Position numbers and translations under genes: made by a program. Shown one piece after another: positions 48,581 to 60,200 of a DNA stretch of 64,000 bases. This DNA comes from Umbilicaria muhlenbergii (taxonomy: Eukaryota > Ascomycota > Lecanoromycetes > Umbilicariales > Umbilicariaceae), in assembly GCA_000611775.1 (NCBI GenBank), contig KK106985.1:2394527-2458526 (forward strand), given 5' to 3'. The notes beneath the pieces were generated by a model. It searched no databases, had not been told where the DNA came from, and saw only the letters and a program-made list of their open reading frames with translations. Each line of letters starts with the position of its first letter. Positions within the stretch are counted from its first letter, which is position 1.

Positions 48581-48838
48581 AGATGAGGGGTGACAGGAAT
48601 TTGAGGTGAGGATGATGTCAACATGATTTTATTAATGCACACTTTAAGCTTAATGTAAAAGCACATGACATTGAAATAACATCATGACCTTCACTCACTT
48701 TATGATCTCAACATCATTCACAATCACATTCACTCACTTTATTATGATCTCAACATCATTCATTATCACAATAAATCATCAGTTCATAACATGTAGGTTC
48801 TGTATTCTCAACATAATGATCATTTCTAACATTTCAGA

Positions 48839-49581
48839 ATGACATGAATGAAACAAATAATGATCAAAGCACCCTGAAAAGCCTCAGTAACTGATGAAAA
48901 GACTGCAGCAAAAGCAAAAGCAAAAGCTGATTCAGCTCATGCTGCGCATGTCAAGGTCAAGGCCAAGGTCAATTCTAGGAAGAAGAAAATCAACACATAA
49001 GTCATCACTGTCATCATCATCATCCTCATCATCAATTATCAACAGCGCCTGGCACAGTATTGTATTGATATTCATGCATGAAGAACAGCTGATGCTGCTG
49101 CAAGAGCAGCAGGAACTTCACATTTAGCTGAAAAGTTTATAATGCTTAAACCTGCTGCATGACCTGATGGTAAGTTATATCAGCATAGTAACAATCAATT
49201 CTAATGATCTATCTCAATGATTGTACAGTTCAAGTGCTGCATGAAATCAAATGATATCAAAAGTCAACAGATCTCCTCATTTTAAAAGCCTCATTCAGTA
49301 GAATTGTTCATGAGATCATGGCTGAAATGATGCTTACTGAGGACATGAGCTTTCAGATACAGCATATCATGTTGAAGGCACTGCAAGAAGTGATGAAAGG
49401 GTACATGATATTCTTCTTTAAAAGTGAGAGTTCTAACCTCCTATTTTTAATGTTATACTAATTCAACTTTTATCTAAACACTCAACTTGCTGTCATTCAC
49501 AGCAAGTGTATCACAATACAGTCAAAGGATTTGACACTTGTGAAGTGATATATGAGTGAATTTGGTGCTTTGGTTCAGTAG
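48839..49581 (+). pseudogene. Histone H3-like gene (CenH3-like features), decayed, inside the hAT
   Basis: Three exons, 48839-49169, 49229-49423 and 49478-49581, total 630 nt and stay in phase (209 codons plus stop). Exon 2 begins with VQVLHEIK then, after a TGA, YQKSTDLLILKASFSRIVHE, matching the H3 alpha-N and alpha-1 region (LREIRRYQKSTELLI...). ALQEVMKGYMIFFFK follows, and exon 3 gives NTQLAVIHSKCITIQSKDLT, the H3 NLCAIHAKRVTIMPKDI block. The alpha-1 to alpha-2 linker is about four residues longer than canonical H3, and the N-terminal tail is about 100 residues and Lys/Ala-rich; both are seen in centromeric H3 variants. The first codons (MT-stop-MKQIMIKAP) could derive from an ARTKQT-like tail. 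Intron 1 is GT...CAG; the acceptor of intron 2 is AA, an expected G-to-A change. Stops are TGA/TAA from C:G to T:A. Confidence 0.82.
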
Positions 49582-49921
49582 ATACAGTTAATCATGCGCA
49601 AATTATATTAAGACTCAATTCAACAGTTCTAACAATCAAATGTAATGATTTATTATGAAATGTAAACTGATGACTCCTTAAATGATGTCTATCTTAATGT
49701 AATATTGTATCAAGCCTCTTTAGGTTAAGCCTAAGTTACTGTCATCATGATGTATTAATGATGCAGGAACAACAGGACTATTTCTGTCTCATTTCATTAA
49801 CAAAATTGAGATGAAACTGAAAAATCATCACTGAGATGAAATGAGATTGAGATGAGACAGAGACTAGAAATTTGATTCTGTCTCATCTCAATGATCATCA
49901 TACCTAGACTCAACACCCCTG

Positions 49922-50200
49922 TGAAGATGAAGACTCACAGGCTTCACTGAAGGAAAATATCACTGTGATAAATTAATGATGATTAAGATGTTTAAGTTCT
50001 TCTGAAGATAAATACTGACTCCTGTGAAGATTTATCCCTTGCAGGACTTTAACTCTGAGTCAGATTTCTTCATGATGCTAAAGATTAATAAGTCTTGACA
50101 GGCTGAAGTCAGCATGACTCATTTCTTCATGAGCCTTCAAGTTTCATGAAGTGATTTCACTTTCAGTCCTTCAGTAGCTTAATGCTTTAATGAGCAGAAG
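49922..50200 (+). pseudogene. Probable continuation of the Gypsy-B antisense ORF after the hAT
   Basis: Plus-strand frames give DFNSESDFFMMLKINKS and QAEVSMTHFFMSLQVS, reminiscent in style of the acidic C-terminus of the Gypsy-C antisense ORF (DFLTPEAFSLSDADW). A GTGAAG...TTGCAG intron may precede it at about 50030-50045. Weak evidence. Confidence 0.3.
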
Positions 50201-50249
50201 AGATCTTAACTCTTTGTTTAATTTCCTCATGAACATGTACTGACATTGA

Positions 50250-53200
50250 TTATGACTCATGAAGTCTCAAGAAAGTCTTCATGAAACTTCTTAATTAATT
50301 TCTTAAAGTTGTGAGTGTTATCTGCAGACTCTTAAGTAATCTCTGAGGATTTCTTTCACACAATGTAATATTATAAAACAGGTTTATTCTCAGAGCTGAT
50401 CACAATTCATGAAGCTGTTATAACCTCAATCTTTCACTCTCTTTCAGCTGAGTTTTTTGTGAGGTGAAGTGATTTAAACTTTAATGTATCCTCACCTGCC
50501 TGCAGTTTATGATCATAAAGCAGGTTAACATGAAACACATCATGAATATGAAGTTCCTCTGATAGTTTCAGTTGATAAGCAACATTCTCAATCTTCTTTA
50601 TAATCTGAAAGGGTTCATAATGCTGTCAATTCAGCTTTCATGAGGATCACTTCAGAGTTATGTTTTTAATCTTTAATCAGATCAACTGTTCAACTCTATA
50701 AATCATGTCAAGATGAGACTGATTATAATGCTTAACTTGATACTCTTGAAACTTCACAAGAGCTCTGCAGACTTCTATTCAAGTTTTATGAAGATGCTTC
50801 ACAAGCTGCTCAGCTTCAGTGATAATTTCCTTAACTGCAAAGTACTTCATGAGTTCCTCTGCAGTGAGCATATCTGATTTAGATATGAAGTCATAAATGA
50901 CCTCAAATGATGCCTTTTCAGTAGAAGAGTGTAGGCTCACATTGTACATAAACTCAGTTAATATTAAAAGTGAGGCTCAATTGTCCTGTTGATAATTAAC
51001 ATAACTTCACAGGTACTGTTTCAGCATGTTATTTTATTATTCAATCTGCTCATCAGTTTGCAGATGAAAGGCAGTGCTCAATTAATAATTAATCTTCAAT
51101 GTGAACATCAGGTTAACTCAGAGTCATGAGGTAAAAACAGATTTATGATCTGAAATTAAAGCTTGAGTGACTTCATGTAGTTTAATAATCTCTTTAACAA
51201 AGGTCTTCATGAGTTGATCAGCAGTTCAATCCTTTCTGACTGAAATATAATGTGTCATTTTTGAGAATTTGCACATCATCATCAGTATGACATCATACAC
51301 ACCCTCATAAGCATGGCTCTCTGAAAGATCAGTTATGAAGTTTAAGGTGAGTACCTCTCAGGGTCTCTTCAGGATAAGTATGAATTATAATAATTCAAGT
51401 TGCCTTTCATGAATGACTCTGACTCTCTGACAGACAAGACAAGAATTGCAGTATTTCTGAATTTGCTTTCACATGTTCAGTCAGTAATACTTTGCATGTA
51501 TTAAAGTAAAGATTTTCTCTGTCATGAGGTGACTTGCAAGTAACTCATCATGATGCTTCTTAATAATCTCAAGTTGTAATGACTCCACATGAGGTATATA
51601 AAGCACTGAGTTAAAGTATAGAAGGTCATTTCTTCATGATCAGAGTGAGTGAAAACCTGACATTCTTGAATTAACTTCATGAGCAGTGATCTGTTTCAGC
51701 ATATGCTTCATGAGGAGATCAATCTGCAAGAACTCAAGTAACATTTTAATGAGAGAGGTGCTGATCTCCTCATAAAGTTCTTCATTCAAAACAGCCTCAG
51801 AAGCCTGTTTTCATTGATTTCACTGTCAAGAACTTGTTGTGCCTGCAATTAATACCTCATGAAGATGTACCTCCTGAGTTAATAAATCATCTTTAAGCTC
51901 AACTGAAATCAGAATTACTGTCAGGAACAGCATTTGTTGCAATATTAAAGTATTCTCAGTCTGATCCTCTTGTTCTGCTTCATGTTGATGATCAGGTCTT
52001 CATGAAGGGTTGTTAACAGAATTCAGATTTCCCTTCTAATAAGTGATAACAAAATCATAAATTGATAAAGTCAACACTCATTAAACCTGTCTTCATGAGA
52101 GCTTATAAGTAATTATAAAGCTTCACAAGCTCAAATGATCTGATAACACCTCAACTGAATGAGTGAATCCTTTTAAATAGTGCTGTCAATGATGAAAACT
52201 TTTAACTATCATGAGCAGTTCTTCATCATGAGTTTCATACTTTCATTTCACAGGTATCATCTTTCATGAGAAATAAACTGTAACTCTTCACTCATCAGAG
52301 TGCTTTTGTGAGAGAATGCTTGAGATCACATACCCTGAGGCATTCATTTCAAGCTGTATTGATAATGTGATGTTGAAATGCTGCAGGAATGAAGCAGTAG
52401 TGAAAGTCTGCACAAGAATTTTAAAGGCAGTCTGTGTCTTCAAAGACAGAAAGTCTGCCCTTCATGAGATCAACTTCTTGTTTAATTTTGCATTAAACCC
52501 TTTAATGATCTCTGTGAGAGGTGCAGTGATATATGAGAAGCCCTGTATGAACCTTCAGTAGAAATTCATGAAGCTCAGAAATGTTTACACTTCATGCACA
52601 CTTTTTGACTCTGATCAGTTGATAATGATGAATATGTGATTCATCTTCATTTCAACCTTCATATCTGTGATAACATATCTCAAGAAGGGCACACGCTTCA
52701 CATTAAATAAACATTTAAAAAGCTTTGCAAACAACTTTGCTGTGAGTAGAGTTTTCAAGATAATCTGAACATGCTGTTCATGCTGACTCTCTTTCATTAA
52801 GTAAATCAGTATATCATTTAAGAATACAATCATGAAGATGTTTAGATGTTCATGAAGGACTTCATGAATATAAGACTGAAAACTCACAGAAGCATTGATA
52901 AGCTCAAAAAACATAATTAAGTATTCATACAACTCATACTTAGTATGAAAGGCTGTCTTTCACTCATCACCCTCAAATATGAAAATGTGATAATAAATGT
53001 TTTTAACATCAATCTTCATAAAGATCTGAGCATCACAGACATGATTTATGATCTCATCAATTAATGATAAAGAGTACTGATTCTTTTAAGTAATAACATT
53101 TAACCTCTGATAATTCATGCAGAGCTGCAAGCCTTCATCATTTTTAAATGCAAAAAGCACTGATGCTCTCACTGAAGATCATGACGGCTGAATAAACTCA

Positions 53201-54998
53201 TTCATGAAATTGATATTTAAATACTTCTGTAGTACAGTCAACTCCTTCATGAAAAAATTGTACATAAAGTTAAAAGATGATATTGTCTTCTTCAGCAAGT
53301 TAATTGAGTGATCTCTCTTATGATGAGGAGACAGAGTTTCTGCTTGAGTTTCTGAAAAAACCTTCATGAGGCTCTTGTAAGCTTCAGGAATCAGATTCAC
53401 AGAGTTTTTTAATTCATTAAAATTTATCACCTGTAATCTCTGCATCATGTAGTTCATCTTAAAATCTCTGAGTTTTCTTGTGAGGCCTTTTATGATGATC
53501 TTTTTCAGCAGTGAAGTTGTTAAGAAGTCTCTTGCATCTGATCTTCACTGTACTGTAAGATTAATGAAGTCAACCTTCAGATTATTTCATCATAATCATG
53601 ATAATTCTAAGATTACTGACATCTTTAAGTCAGCAGAGGTAAAAGGTTCATAAATTTATTTTTAAACTCTGAAAGAGTCCTGAACCTTTACTACTTCATG
53701 ATAAATAAAATAAGTCTGCAAGGTATCTCCTTCAGCATGATGAAGCAATAACATTTTAAAGATTGAAGATAAACTCTTCATAATATTCTTGCAAAGGAGA
53801 TTGAGGTCATTAACATTGTTAAGAACAGTTGAAAGTGATTTTTCTGTAAAATGTACTGCAAGTCATAATCATGTCTTCATCTTAAATGATGCACTCTTCT
53901 CTGATCTTAACTTCACAGTGATCTTCATGATAACCTCAGAGGCTGCTGCAACATGATTACTGCTGTTAACTGAACTGATTGACAGAGTTCTGTTCACAGT
54001 GTTATTTGACTTCTTCTTAAGACAGTTTAGTTCTTTATGTCTGCACTTATCACAGTAGTTGCAGTCTTCATTAAAGAACACTCTTCATGAGGGTTTCAGA
54101 TTGTGTGATGTAATGATGATGAATATTATAAGTTTATGATCCTTCTGCTTCATGATGTTCACAGAGATGCTTTCACTGAAGTCACTGTTCATAATTATTA
54201 CTCATGAGTGAGTTTCAATCCTGATGCTGAGATGAAGTTTCTTCATGAGTGTAATCAAATCTTCATGAGAGTTTGAAAACACAGAGTGTTCATGAATCTT
54301 CTGCTTCATGACATGATTCAAGCCCTTGAAGAAGATCATTAACTGAATTTAATGATAATTCTTCATCTCATTTCTTATTTATATCAGAAGTTCATCTGAC
54401 CTGTGAAGATACTCATCATCAGATTCACTGCTCAGCTTGTGACAATTCATTCAATTCATTCATGTGTTATACATTTGATTATCATGATTTTTTAAAAGAG
54501 ACTTTAAAAAGTCCTTCTGACTTTCTCAGGTATTTTTTAAGCTCTTTTCTTCATGATATGCAACTCATCACTCTGTAATCTTGTAGTTCAGATATTAATT
54601 TAACTCTTCAAGGTGAAGCTCTGCAGGAAGGTGCTTAATTTAATGTACATACTGCTGAAAGTGAGAATAATCCTTCATATGATAAAGGTCTTCATCTTTG
54701 ACTCACTTTTTGTAGCAGGCATGTTTCAGAGTTGAAGATAAATCTGATGTAAATTATTTATGAGTTTTAAGCTTAACCTGCCTAGTATGTTCCTTCTCAC
54801 TCATGAGTTGAATCTTCACAAGTTGAATTTTAATATTCATCATGATGAACTCCTCAGAGAATGTAGAAGTGACATGTCATGACTGAGAATTAAAAATAAT
54901 AAAATCATCATTAACTGTTGCTTGTGAAGTTTCTGAAGCAGTTTGTGAAACTGTTGCAGAGGTTGATTAAGGAGCTCATGAGTTTTCAGTCATTCTTG
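50250..54998 (-). pseudogene. Gypsy-B gag-pol remnant
   Basis: Read leftward: gag from an ATG near 54998 (MTENS), a CCHC knuckle (CNYCDKCRHKELNC) near 54060-54020, protease region about 53.8-53.5 kb, reverse transcriptase about 53.4-52.6 kb with the active site changed to FLND (FLNDILIYL) near 52830, RNase H about 52.5-52.0 kb, integrase about 51.8-50.7 kb, and a GPF/chromodomain tail (QHYEPFQIIKKIENVAYQLK, ELHIHDVFHVNLL, then IVISSENKPVL) at about 50.66-50.26 kb. Trp and Arg codons are frequently TGA. Confidence 0.85.
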
Positions 54999-55036
54999 TC
55001 AGACAGCATTCTTACAATGAATTAAAATAATAAAAC

Positions 55037-55491
55037 TGTAAGTGTACTATCATGAGGTAATATCTTAACTAAGGAATTATGAAGTTATGTGACAATAATG
55101 ACTTAAACTTATAGTTGGTGGTTCACAATAGTATGATATTACTAGTAGGTAGAGAATTATTGTTAAGAAAGAAAGTGAGACATGTTTTAACCTCATAATA
55201 TATCTCTTCTGAAGTTAGCCTGCCTGAGGAAGATCTCATGAAGCAGTCACCTCAGTGAAACTGCCTTCATGAGGTGTTCATTGCTGAATCACACCTTCAT
55301 GAGGTGTCATCAATGATGTTAACTTCTTTAATCACTTTCATGAAGTGTTGAGAGTGATGTTTATCAGCTGAGCTCCCTCATGAGATTAATTCATTAGTGA
55401 AAGTTACCTTTGCAAGGCTGTGCTGTTGTTAAATATAATTTTTTTTATTTTAAACTAGCACCTGATGAGTTCTGTACATCAGATGCTCACA
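55037..55491 (-). repeat. Gypsy-B 5' LTR (455 bp)
   Basis: Plus-strand ends are TGTAAGTGTACT and GCTCACA. It is 30 bp longer than the other copy because of a short tandem duplication of the CCTTCATGAGGTGT area near 55265-55305. Confidence 0.92.
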
Positions 55492-55496
55492 ATTCA

Positions 55497-55830
55497 ACAT
55501 GTTAAGACCTCTTATTAATTAAAGCTCTCTGTTACAATGTGAATTCACAATGTTTTCAGTTCAAAGCTGCTTCATTCAGCTGCTAATGACTCACTGTCAG
55601 GTCAGCAGGCACCCTCACTGACTCTCATTATAATAAAAAATGAGGAGGAGCATTGAGAAGTTGATGACATTTTTAACTCAAGATGATATCACAGCAGGCT
55701 TTAATACAAGGTTAAATGACATGAAATTGATCACAACAATGAGTGATATTATGCAGACAAAGGTGAGTTTAATGACTCAATAAAAGTGCTGAAGAAATTT
55801 CATCACAGATACCTCAACAAGTCATGTTAA
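55497..55830 (+). pseudogene. Gypsy-A integrase tail and chromodomain (after Gypsy-B)
   Basis: The frame broken at 41234 (KNKQLRSF-VI) continues as QHVKTSY-LKLSVTM-IHNVF, the GPF module, then EEEH-EVDDIFNSR-YHSRL and NNE-YYADKGEFNDSIKVLK. The latter is a chromodomain with its Trp codons read as TGA. Up to the 3' LTR at 55993 only non-coding sequence and the polypurine tract remain. Confidence 0.85.
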
Positions 55831-55992
55831 GTTTAAACTGTTCAAGAACTGTTCAAATCAACTGTTTAAACTATTCAAGAACTGTTCAGAGTGACTGTTT
55901 CAACTGTTCAAAGCAGCTGAGCAAGAATATCACATTTTAATATTATTTTTACAGCAGCATCACAGATGACGCTTTTTCAGAGAGAGGAGTAA

Positions 55993-56021
55993 TGTTAAGA
56001 GCATGATAAGATTAAGTAATT
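55993..56021 (+). repeat. Gypsy-A 3' LTR, first 29 bp (to the Gypsy-C insertion)
   Basis: TGTTAAGAGCATGATAAG... matches the start of the 5' LTR. Gypsy-C follows directly after the TAATT target (56017-56021). Confidence 0.9.
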
Positions 56022-56455
56022 TGTAACAGGTGGTGTCATAGTGATGAAGATAATACAATTGTTCAATGAACTATATCAACATTCATCTAATCACAGCGCT
56101 TGATTCAATGAACTACTGATCACATGTAGACTTGAATAAGCTAGAAGGTAGTAGACTTATGAGATTGCATTCAATACATGAGTTGAGCATGAGCTCCTAA
56201 CTATGAATCTACCTGTGATTATATAATACTTTAAAAGACTCATGTGTGACTGTACTGCTTTATGTGTGTAATTTTACTGCTCATGAGTGCTCATGCCCTG
56301 AGCATCATGAGTGATCAGGTGCTCAAGGTGCTCATGTCTTAAGCATCATGAACAGTTGAGTGCTCAAGGTGCTTATATCCTGAGCATCATGAGCAGTACC
56401 ACATGTACACCTGCTACACATACCATTCAGGTATCATTTAGTGAGAGGTGTAACA
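56022..56455 (-). repeat. Gypsy-C 3' LTR (434 bp)
   Basis: Plus-strand ends TGTAACAGGTG and GGTGTAACA. It contains three imperfect tandem copies of a roughly 40-bp unit (GTGCTCA...GAGCATCATGA) at about 56288-56400. Confidence 0.93.
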
Positions 56456-56502
56456 TTAACTCCTTTCTCAACATTTTCATCCTTGAAAACTCAACCTCCC
56501 TC

Positions 56503-57042
56503 ATGCCTTCATCTGATATCAGAAAGAAGAAGTCATCTACTTCTCATCATTCTCACCTGACTGATTTGATTGTCAAGAATGAGAGGATTGTCATGTGAAC
56601 ATGTAATCACTGTTTAACTGATGGCAAGGAGTGCAAGATGTCAAATGATTACAATAAGTGTGACATCTGCATTCAGCTGAGTGTCTCCTGTGACTTGTTC
56701 ATATCTCCAGAGGAGATCAACAGGGTGAGTGCAGAGATTCATCATCTGAAAAAGGAAAAGAATGCCATTGCGGCACAAAAGTGAGAGATGAGGGTGAAGA
56801 AAGAGAGACTTCACAAATAAATCACTTTCCTGAGAAAGAAACAGTCAGATTTAATCTGTACTGAACTTCAGAACATCAAGGAACTGAAGGCAGATGAGCA
56901 TGCAACTATTATGACTGCTGATTCTTCTAACAAGCCTCTTCTTGATTTCCTCACGCCTGAGGCTTTCAGCCTCAGTGATGCAGACTGGCTTTCAGCAGGT
57001 TTCTTTGACAGAACTGATGCAGTTTTGCTGCACAATGAGTAA
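56503..57042 (+). pseudogene. Zn(II)2Cys6-type ORF antisense to Gypsy-C pol
   Basis: The frame from ATG 56503 to TAA 57042 covers 179 residues with only three internal stops, all TGA. Residues about 35-64 read CNHCLTDGKECK...KCDICIQLSVSC, spacing C-x2-C-x6-C-x8-C-x2-C-x6-C, the fungal binuclear zinc cluster of Gal4-type DNA-binding proteins. A long charged helix follows (INRVSAEIHHLKKEKNAIAA ... LRKKQSDLICTELQNIKEL), probably a coiled coil. An acidic C-terminus (LDFLTPEAFSLSDADWLSAG) could be an activation-like tail. It lies between the polypurine tract and the 3' end of pol, on the opposite strand. I know no named family for it; the role in the element is unknown. Confidence 0.75.
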
Positions 57043-57249
57043 GATTTTCTTCTGATTCTCATGTGTTTCCTTCACTATCATATCCCTTTCATTTGATCAG
57101 ATAGTGTGACTCATCATTTATGTTTTGCTGATTTAAAATTTCCTCTACCTTGAACTCAGCGTCTTGACTCTTCAGGTTGATCTCTGGTGGATTTTCTTGT
57201 ACTGACATTTTCAGGTCTGCTGGTTCAAGTAGTGATACATGAAATACTG

Positions 57250-60200
57250 AGTGTATTCACATAGTGGGTGAAAGTTCAAGCTCATAGTTGACGCTTCTCT
57301 TAGTTTTTGCAATTTGAAAAGGTCTCAACTTCATGTGGTTCAATTTATTGCTAAGTCGTTTAATCTTGATATTGTGATGTAGAAGGTATACTTTATCCTT
57401 CTTTTTGAGAGTAGGTCCCTTATCTCTCTTTTTATTATAATATATCACTGATCTTTCTGAGGCAAATTTGATGTTCCTTTGTAGCATTTCATGCAGGTCC
57501 TTGAGGTGATTCACTTATACTCTTGCTCTCTGTGCTATCATTACTAGTCCCCTGGCCTCATTCATAGCCGGGTTGAAACTGTAGTTGATGTAAAATGATG
57601 ATACTTTAGTTGTCTCTGTTGCTGCTGAGTTGTAAGTTAACTGAGCTATTGATAAGAGTTCTACTCAATTAGTTTGCTGATAATTAACATAACACTGTAG
57701 GTACTGTTTCATAGTTTGATTTAATCATTCTGTTTGCCCGTCCATTTGAGGATGATATGATGTTGATAACTTGTGATGTATTCCCAGCTGGTTCACTAAT
57801 GATTTTCAGAACTTGAAGGTAAAGAGTTTATTCTTATCAGAGATTATCTCCTCTGGCAGTTCATGATTGACTGTTATAACTTTTAAGAACATATATGCAA
57901 GTTCTTCTGCTGATGATGCTTCATTATAAGGTATGAAGTATTCATACTTCATGAGTCTATCAGTGATAATTAATATTGAATCATAAACTGCTTTCATCAG
58001 GGGTTCTTTCAACTTTGATAGCTTAATCACAAAGTTTAATGTGATGCTTGCTCATGGTCTTGATGATGTCCTTGATGACTTGAGTAAACTGTATGACTTA
58101 TGTTGATCTGCTTTGCTTCTTCAGCAGATGTCACATTTTTAAATGATTTCCTCAATCTTCTTCCTCATGTGTGGGAAGTAGTATGTCCTTGTGAGTCATT
58201 TTATCATCTTGTCAATTCCTTGGTGACTGTGTGTCTTGTTGAAATGACTTTCTTCCATTAGTTTTCATTGAAGACTAACAGGAACATAGATCAAGCCTTA
58301 AAAAAGTAGTAAGTTTTTCTCCTTTTTGAAGCTTTCATGATCTTTAATATTCTGAAAAACCTGCTGTGCTAGCTTATCATTCTTCAATGCTTTTTGAATC
58401 TCATTTTCAAAAACATCATCTTTTACCTGTATGATGAGGTTGAACTGTCTGTTGAAAGACATGTTCCCTTGCTTATCCTCCTGAAGAATAACATGACTGA
58501 TGACTGACTTATCTTGTAAGTAATCAGCTCATTAACTGAGAGTGTCTGCTTTGACATTCTCTGATCCTTTTTGATAATGAATTCTGAAATTGTACTGTGA
58601 CAATTCTTCTGACCAACATACCTGTCTTCAATTTAAGACTTTCATTGTCATGAAATACAACAGATTTTTATGATCTGAGTATACCTGAACCTCATGTTTA
58701 GGTCCTTTCAAATACACATGTCATTGCTTGAATGTGTCAACAATAGTTAACAGCTCCTTGTCATGTATTTCATAGCTCATTTCAGCACTTGAGAACTTTC
58801 TCAAATAGAAAGCTACTGGCTGTAGATGTCTCTTATCATCTGACTGATTGATGCATGCTTTTATAGCTTCATCTGACGCGTTCATCTTGAGTGTAATAGG
58901 TTTCTCAGGGTTGAAACTCATGAGAATCAGTTGAGAAGTGAATCTCTTCTTCAACTCATCAAAGACTTTCTGTGCTTCAGGTGATCACTTGAATTTCTGA
59001 TCTTTCTTGATCAACTCTGTTAGAGGTGATGTGATCTTCAAATACTTTTTAATAAACTTCTTATAGAAGTTTGTGAACTCAAGGAAGAACTGTACTTCCT
59101 TGATGTTCTTTAATACTGATCATTCAATCACAGATCATATCTTCTCAGAGTTCATTCATAACCCTTCTGATGTTACAATGAAACCTAGGAAGTGTACTTC
59201 TTTGAAATGAAAAAGACTTTTCTCAGGCTTTACCTGTAGTCCTGCATCTTGAAGCGCCTGTAAGATCTTACAGACATGCTGAACATGCTGCTCCTTCAAC
59301 TTGAAGTAGATCAGTATGTCGTCAAGGTAAATGACTACAAACTGATTTAAATATTCTCACAGCATGTTATTAATAAAAGCCTGAAAAGTTACTGGCGTGT
59401 TTGTCAATCTGAAAGGCATTATCAGATACTCATAGAGTCTGAACCTTGTTCAGAATGCAGTTTTTCATTCATCTCCTTCTTTGATATGAATCTGGTTGAA
59501 GGCTCCTGAAATATTGAATTTAATGAATCATTACACTCTCTGAAATTGATCCTGCAATTCTGAAATGAGCAGCAAAGGGTAACTGTTCTTGATGATAATG
59601 TTGTTCAATGCTCAATAGTTGACACACAATCTGAGTGAATCATCTGATTTTGGTATGAACAGTATTGAATATTCAGCTGAAGATTATGATTCTCATATGA
59701 ATCCTTTTTGCAAATTCTCCTCTAAGTATTCTCATAAAGCGTTTAACTTCTGAGGTGACAATGAGTAGATAGATTGCTTCATTGATGTGCAACCTTTCAT
59801 AATCTTTATTTCATGATCTCATTCTTGATGTTTAAGCAAGGCGTCCTGATCCTTTACAGCTGTAAACAATTCCTTGAAGTCTTTGTATTCTTTAGAGATA
59901 GATAGCTTGATAACAGAGTCTCAGTCATCATCAACTCACCTGCTTCATAATATCTTCATGTCAAGATTCCTCAGTTCCTCATGTGTTTCTTCTGCTGACA
60001 TAATGAAGATCTTCACACCTTCAGGTGAGTTCAGGACTGAATATAACTTATTAAGATTATCACCCTTAACAAAGTATATCTCATTTTCAGCTCAATCAAT
60101 CATTGAATTGATCACTCAGAGTCATGATATCCTCAGGACTATATCACTCCCTGATTGCTCTATTATGTTGAATTGAATCTTCTCTCAATGTTGACCTAAA

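Larger units (their letters stand above)
42856..49921. mobile_element. hAT-family DNA transposon (about 7 kb) with two divergent genes
   Basis: The termini start CAGG and share GAGTCT, GATGAGAT and AGAATCAA words in inverted orientation over about 70 nt (left 42856-42930, right 49850-49921). The interior encodes a BED-finger hAT transposase on the minus strand and a histone H3-like gene on the plus strand, head to head about 260 nt apart. I could not confirm an 8-bp target duplication (left GTGACCGC, right TGAAGATG do not match), so the ends may be off by some bases. It is hypermutated like the surrounding elements. Confidence 0.75.
41235..55491 (-). mobile_element. Gypsy-B LTR retrotransposon, carrying a hAT insertion
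   Basis: It is flanked by ATTCA on both sides (41230-41234 and 55492-55496), which lies in the integrase C-terminal GPF region of Gypsy-A. The two LTRs are direct repeats. Orientation is minus: a polypurine tract with nine G (41661-41674 read on the minus strand) abuts the 41-kb LTR, and pol domains read leftward from 55.0 to 50.3 kb. Subtracting the hAT leaves about 7.2 kb. Confidence 0.93.

Noticed and set aside
41235-55491. Reading Gypsy-B as a plus-strand element because its LTRs begin TG and end CA on that strand.
   Set aside because: LTR ends are palindromic. The polypurine tract and all gag-pol domains place it on the minus strand.
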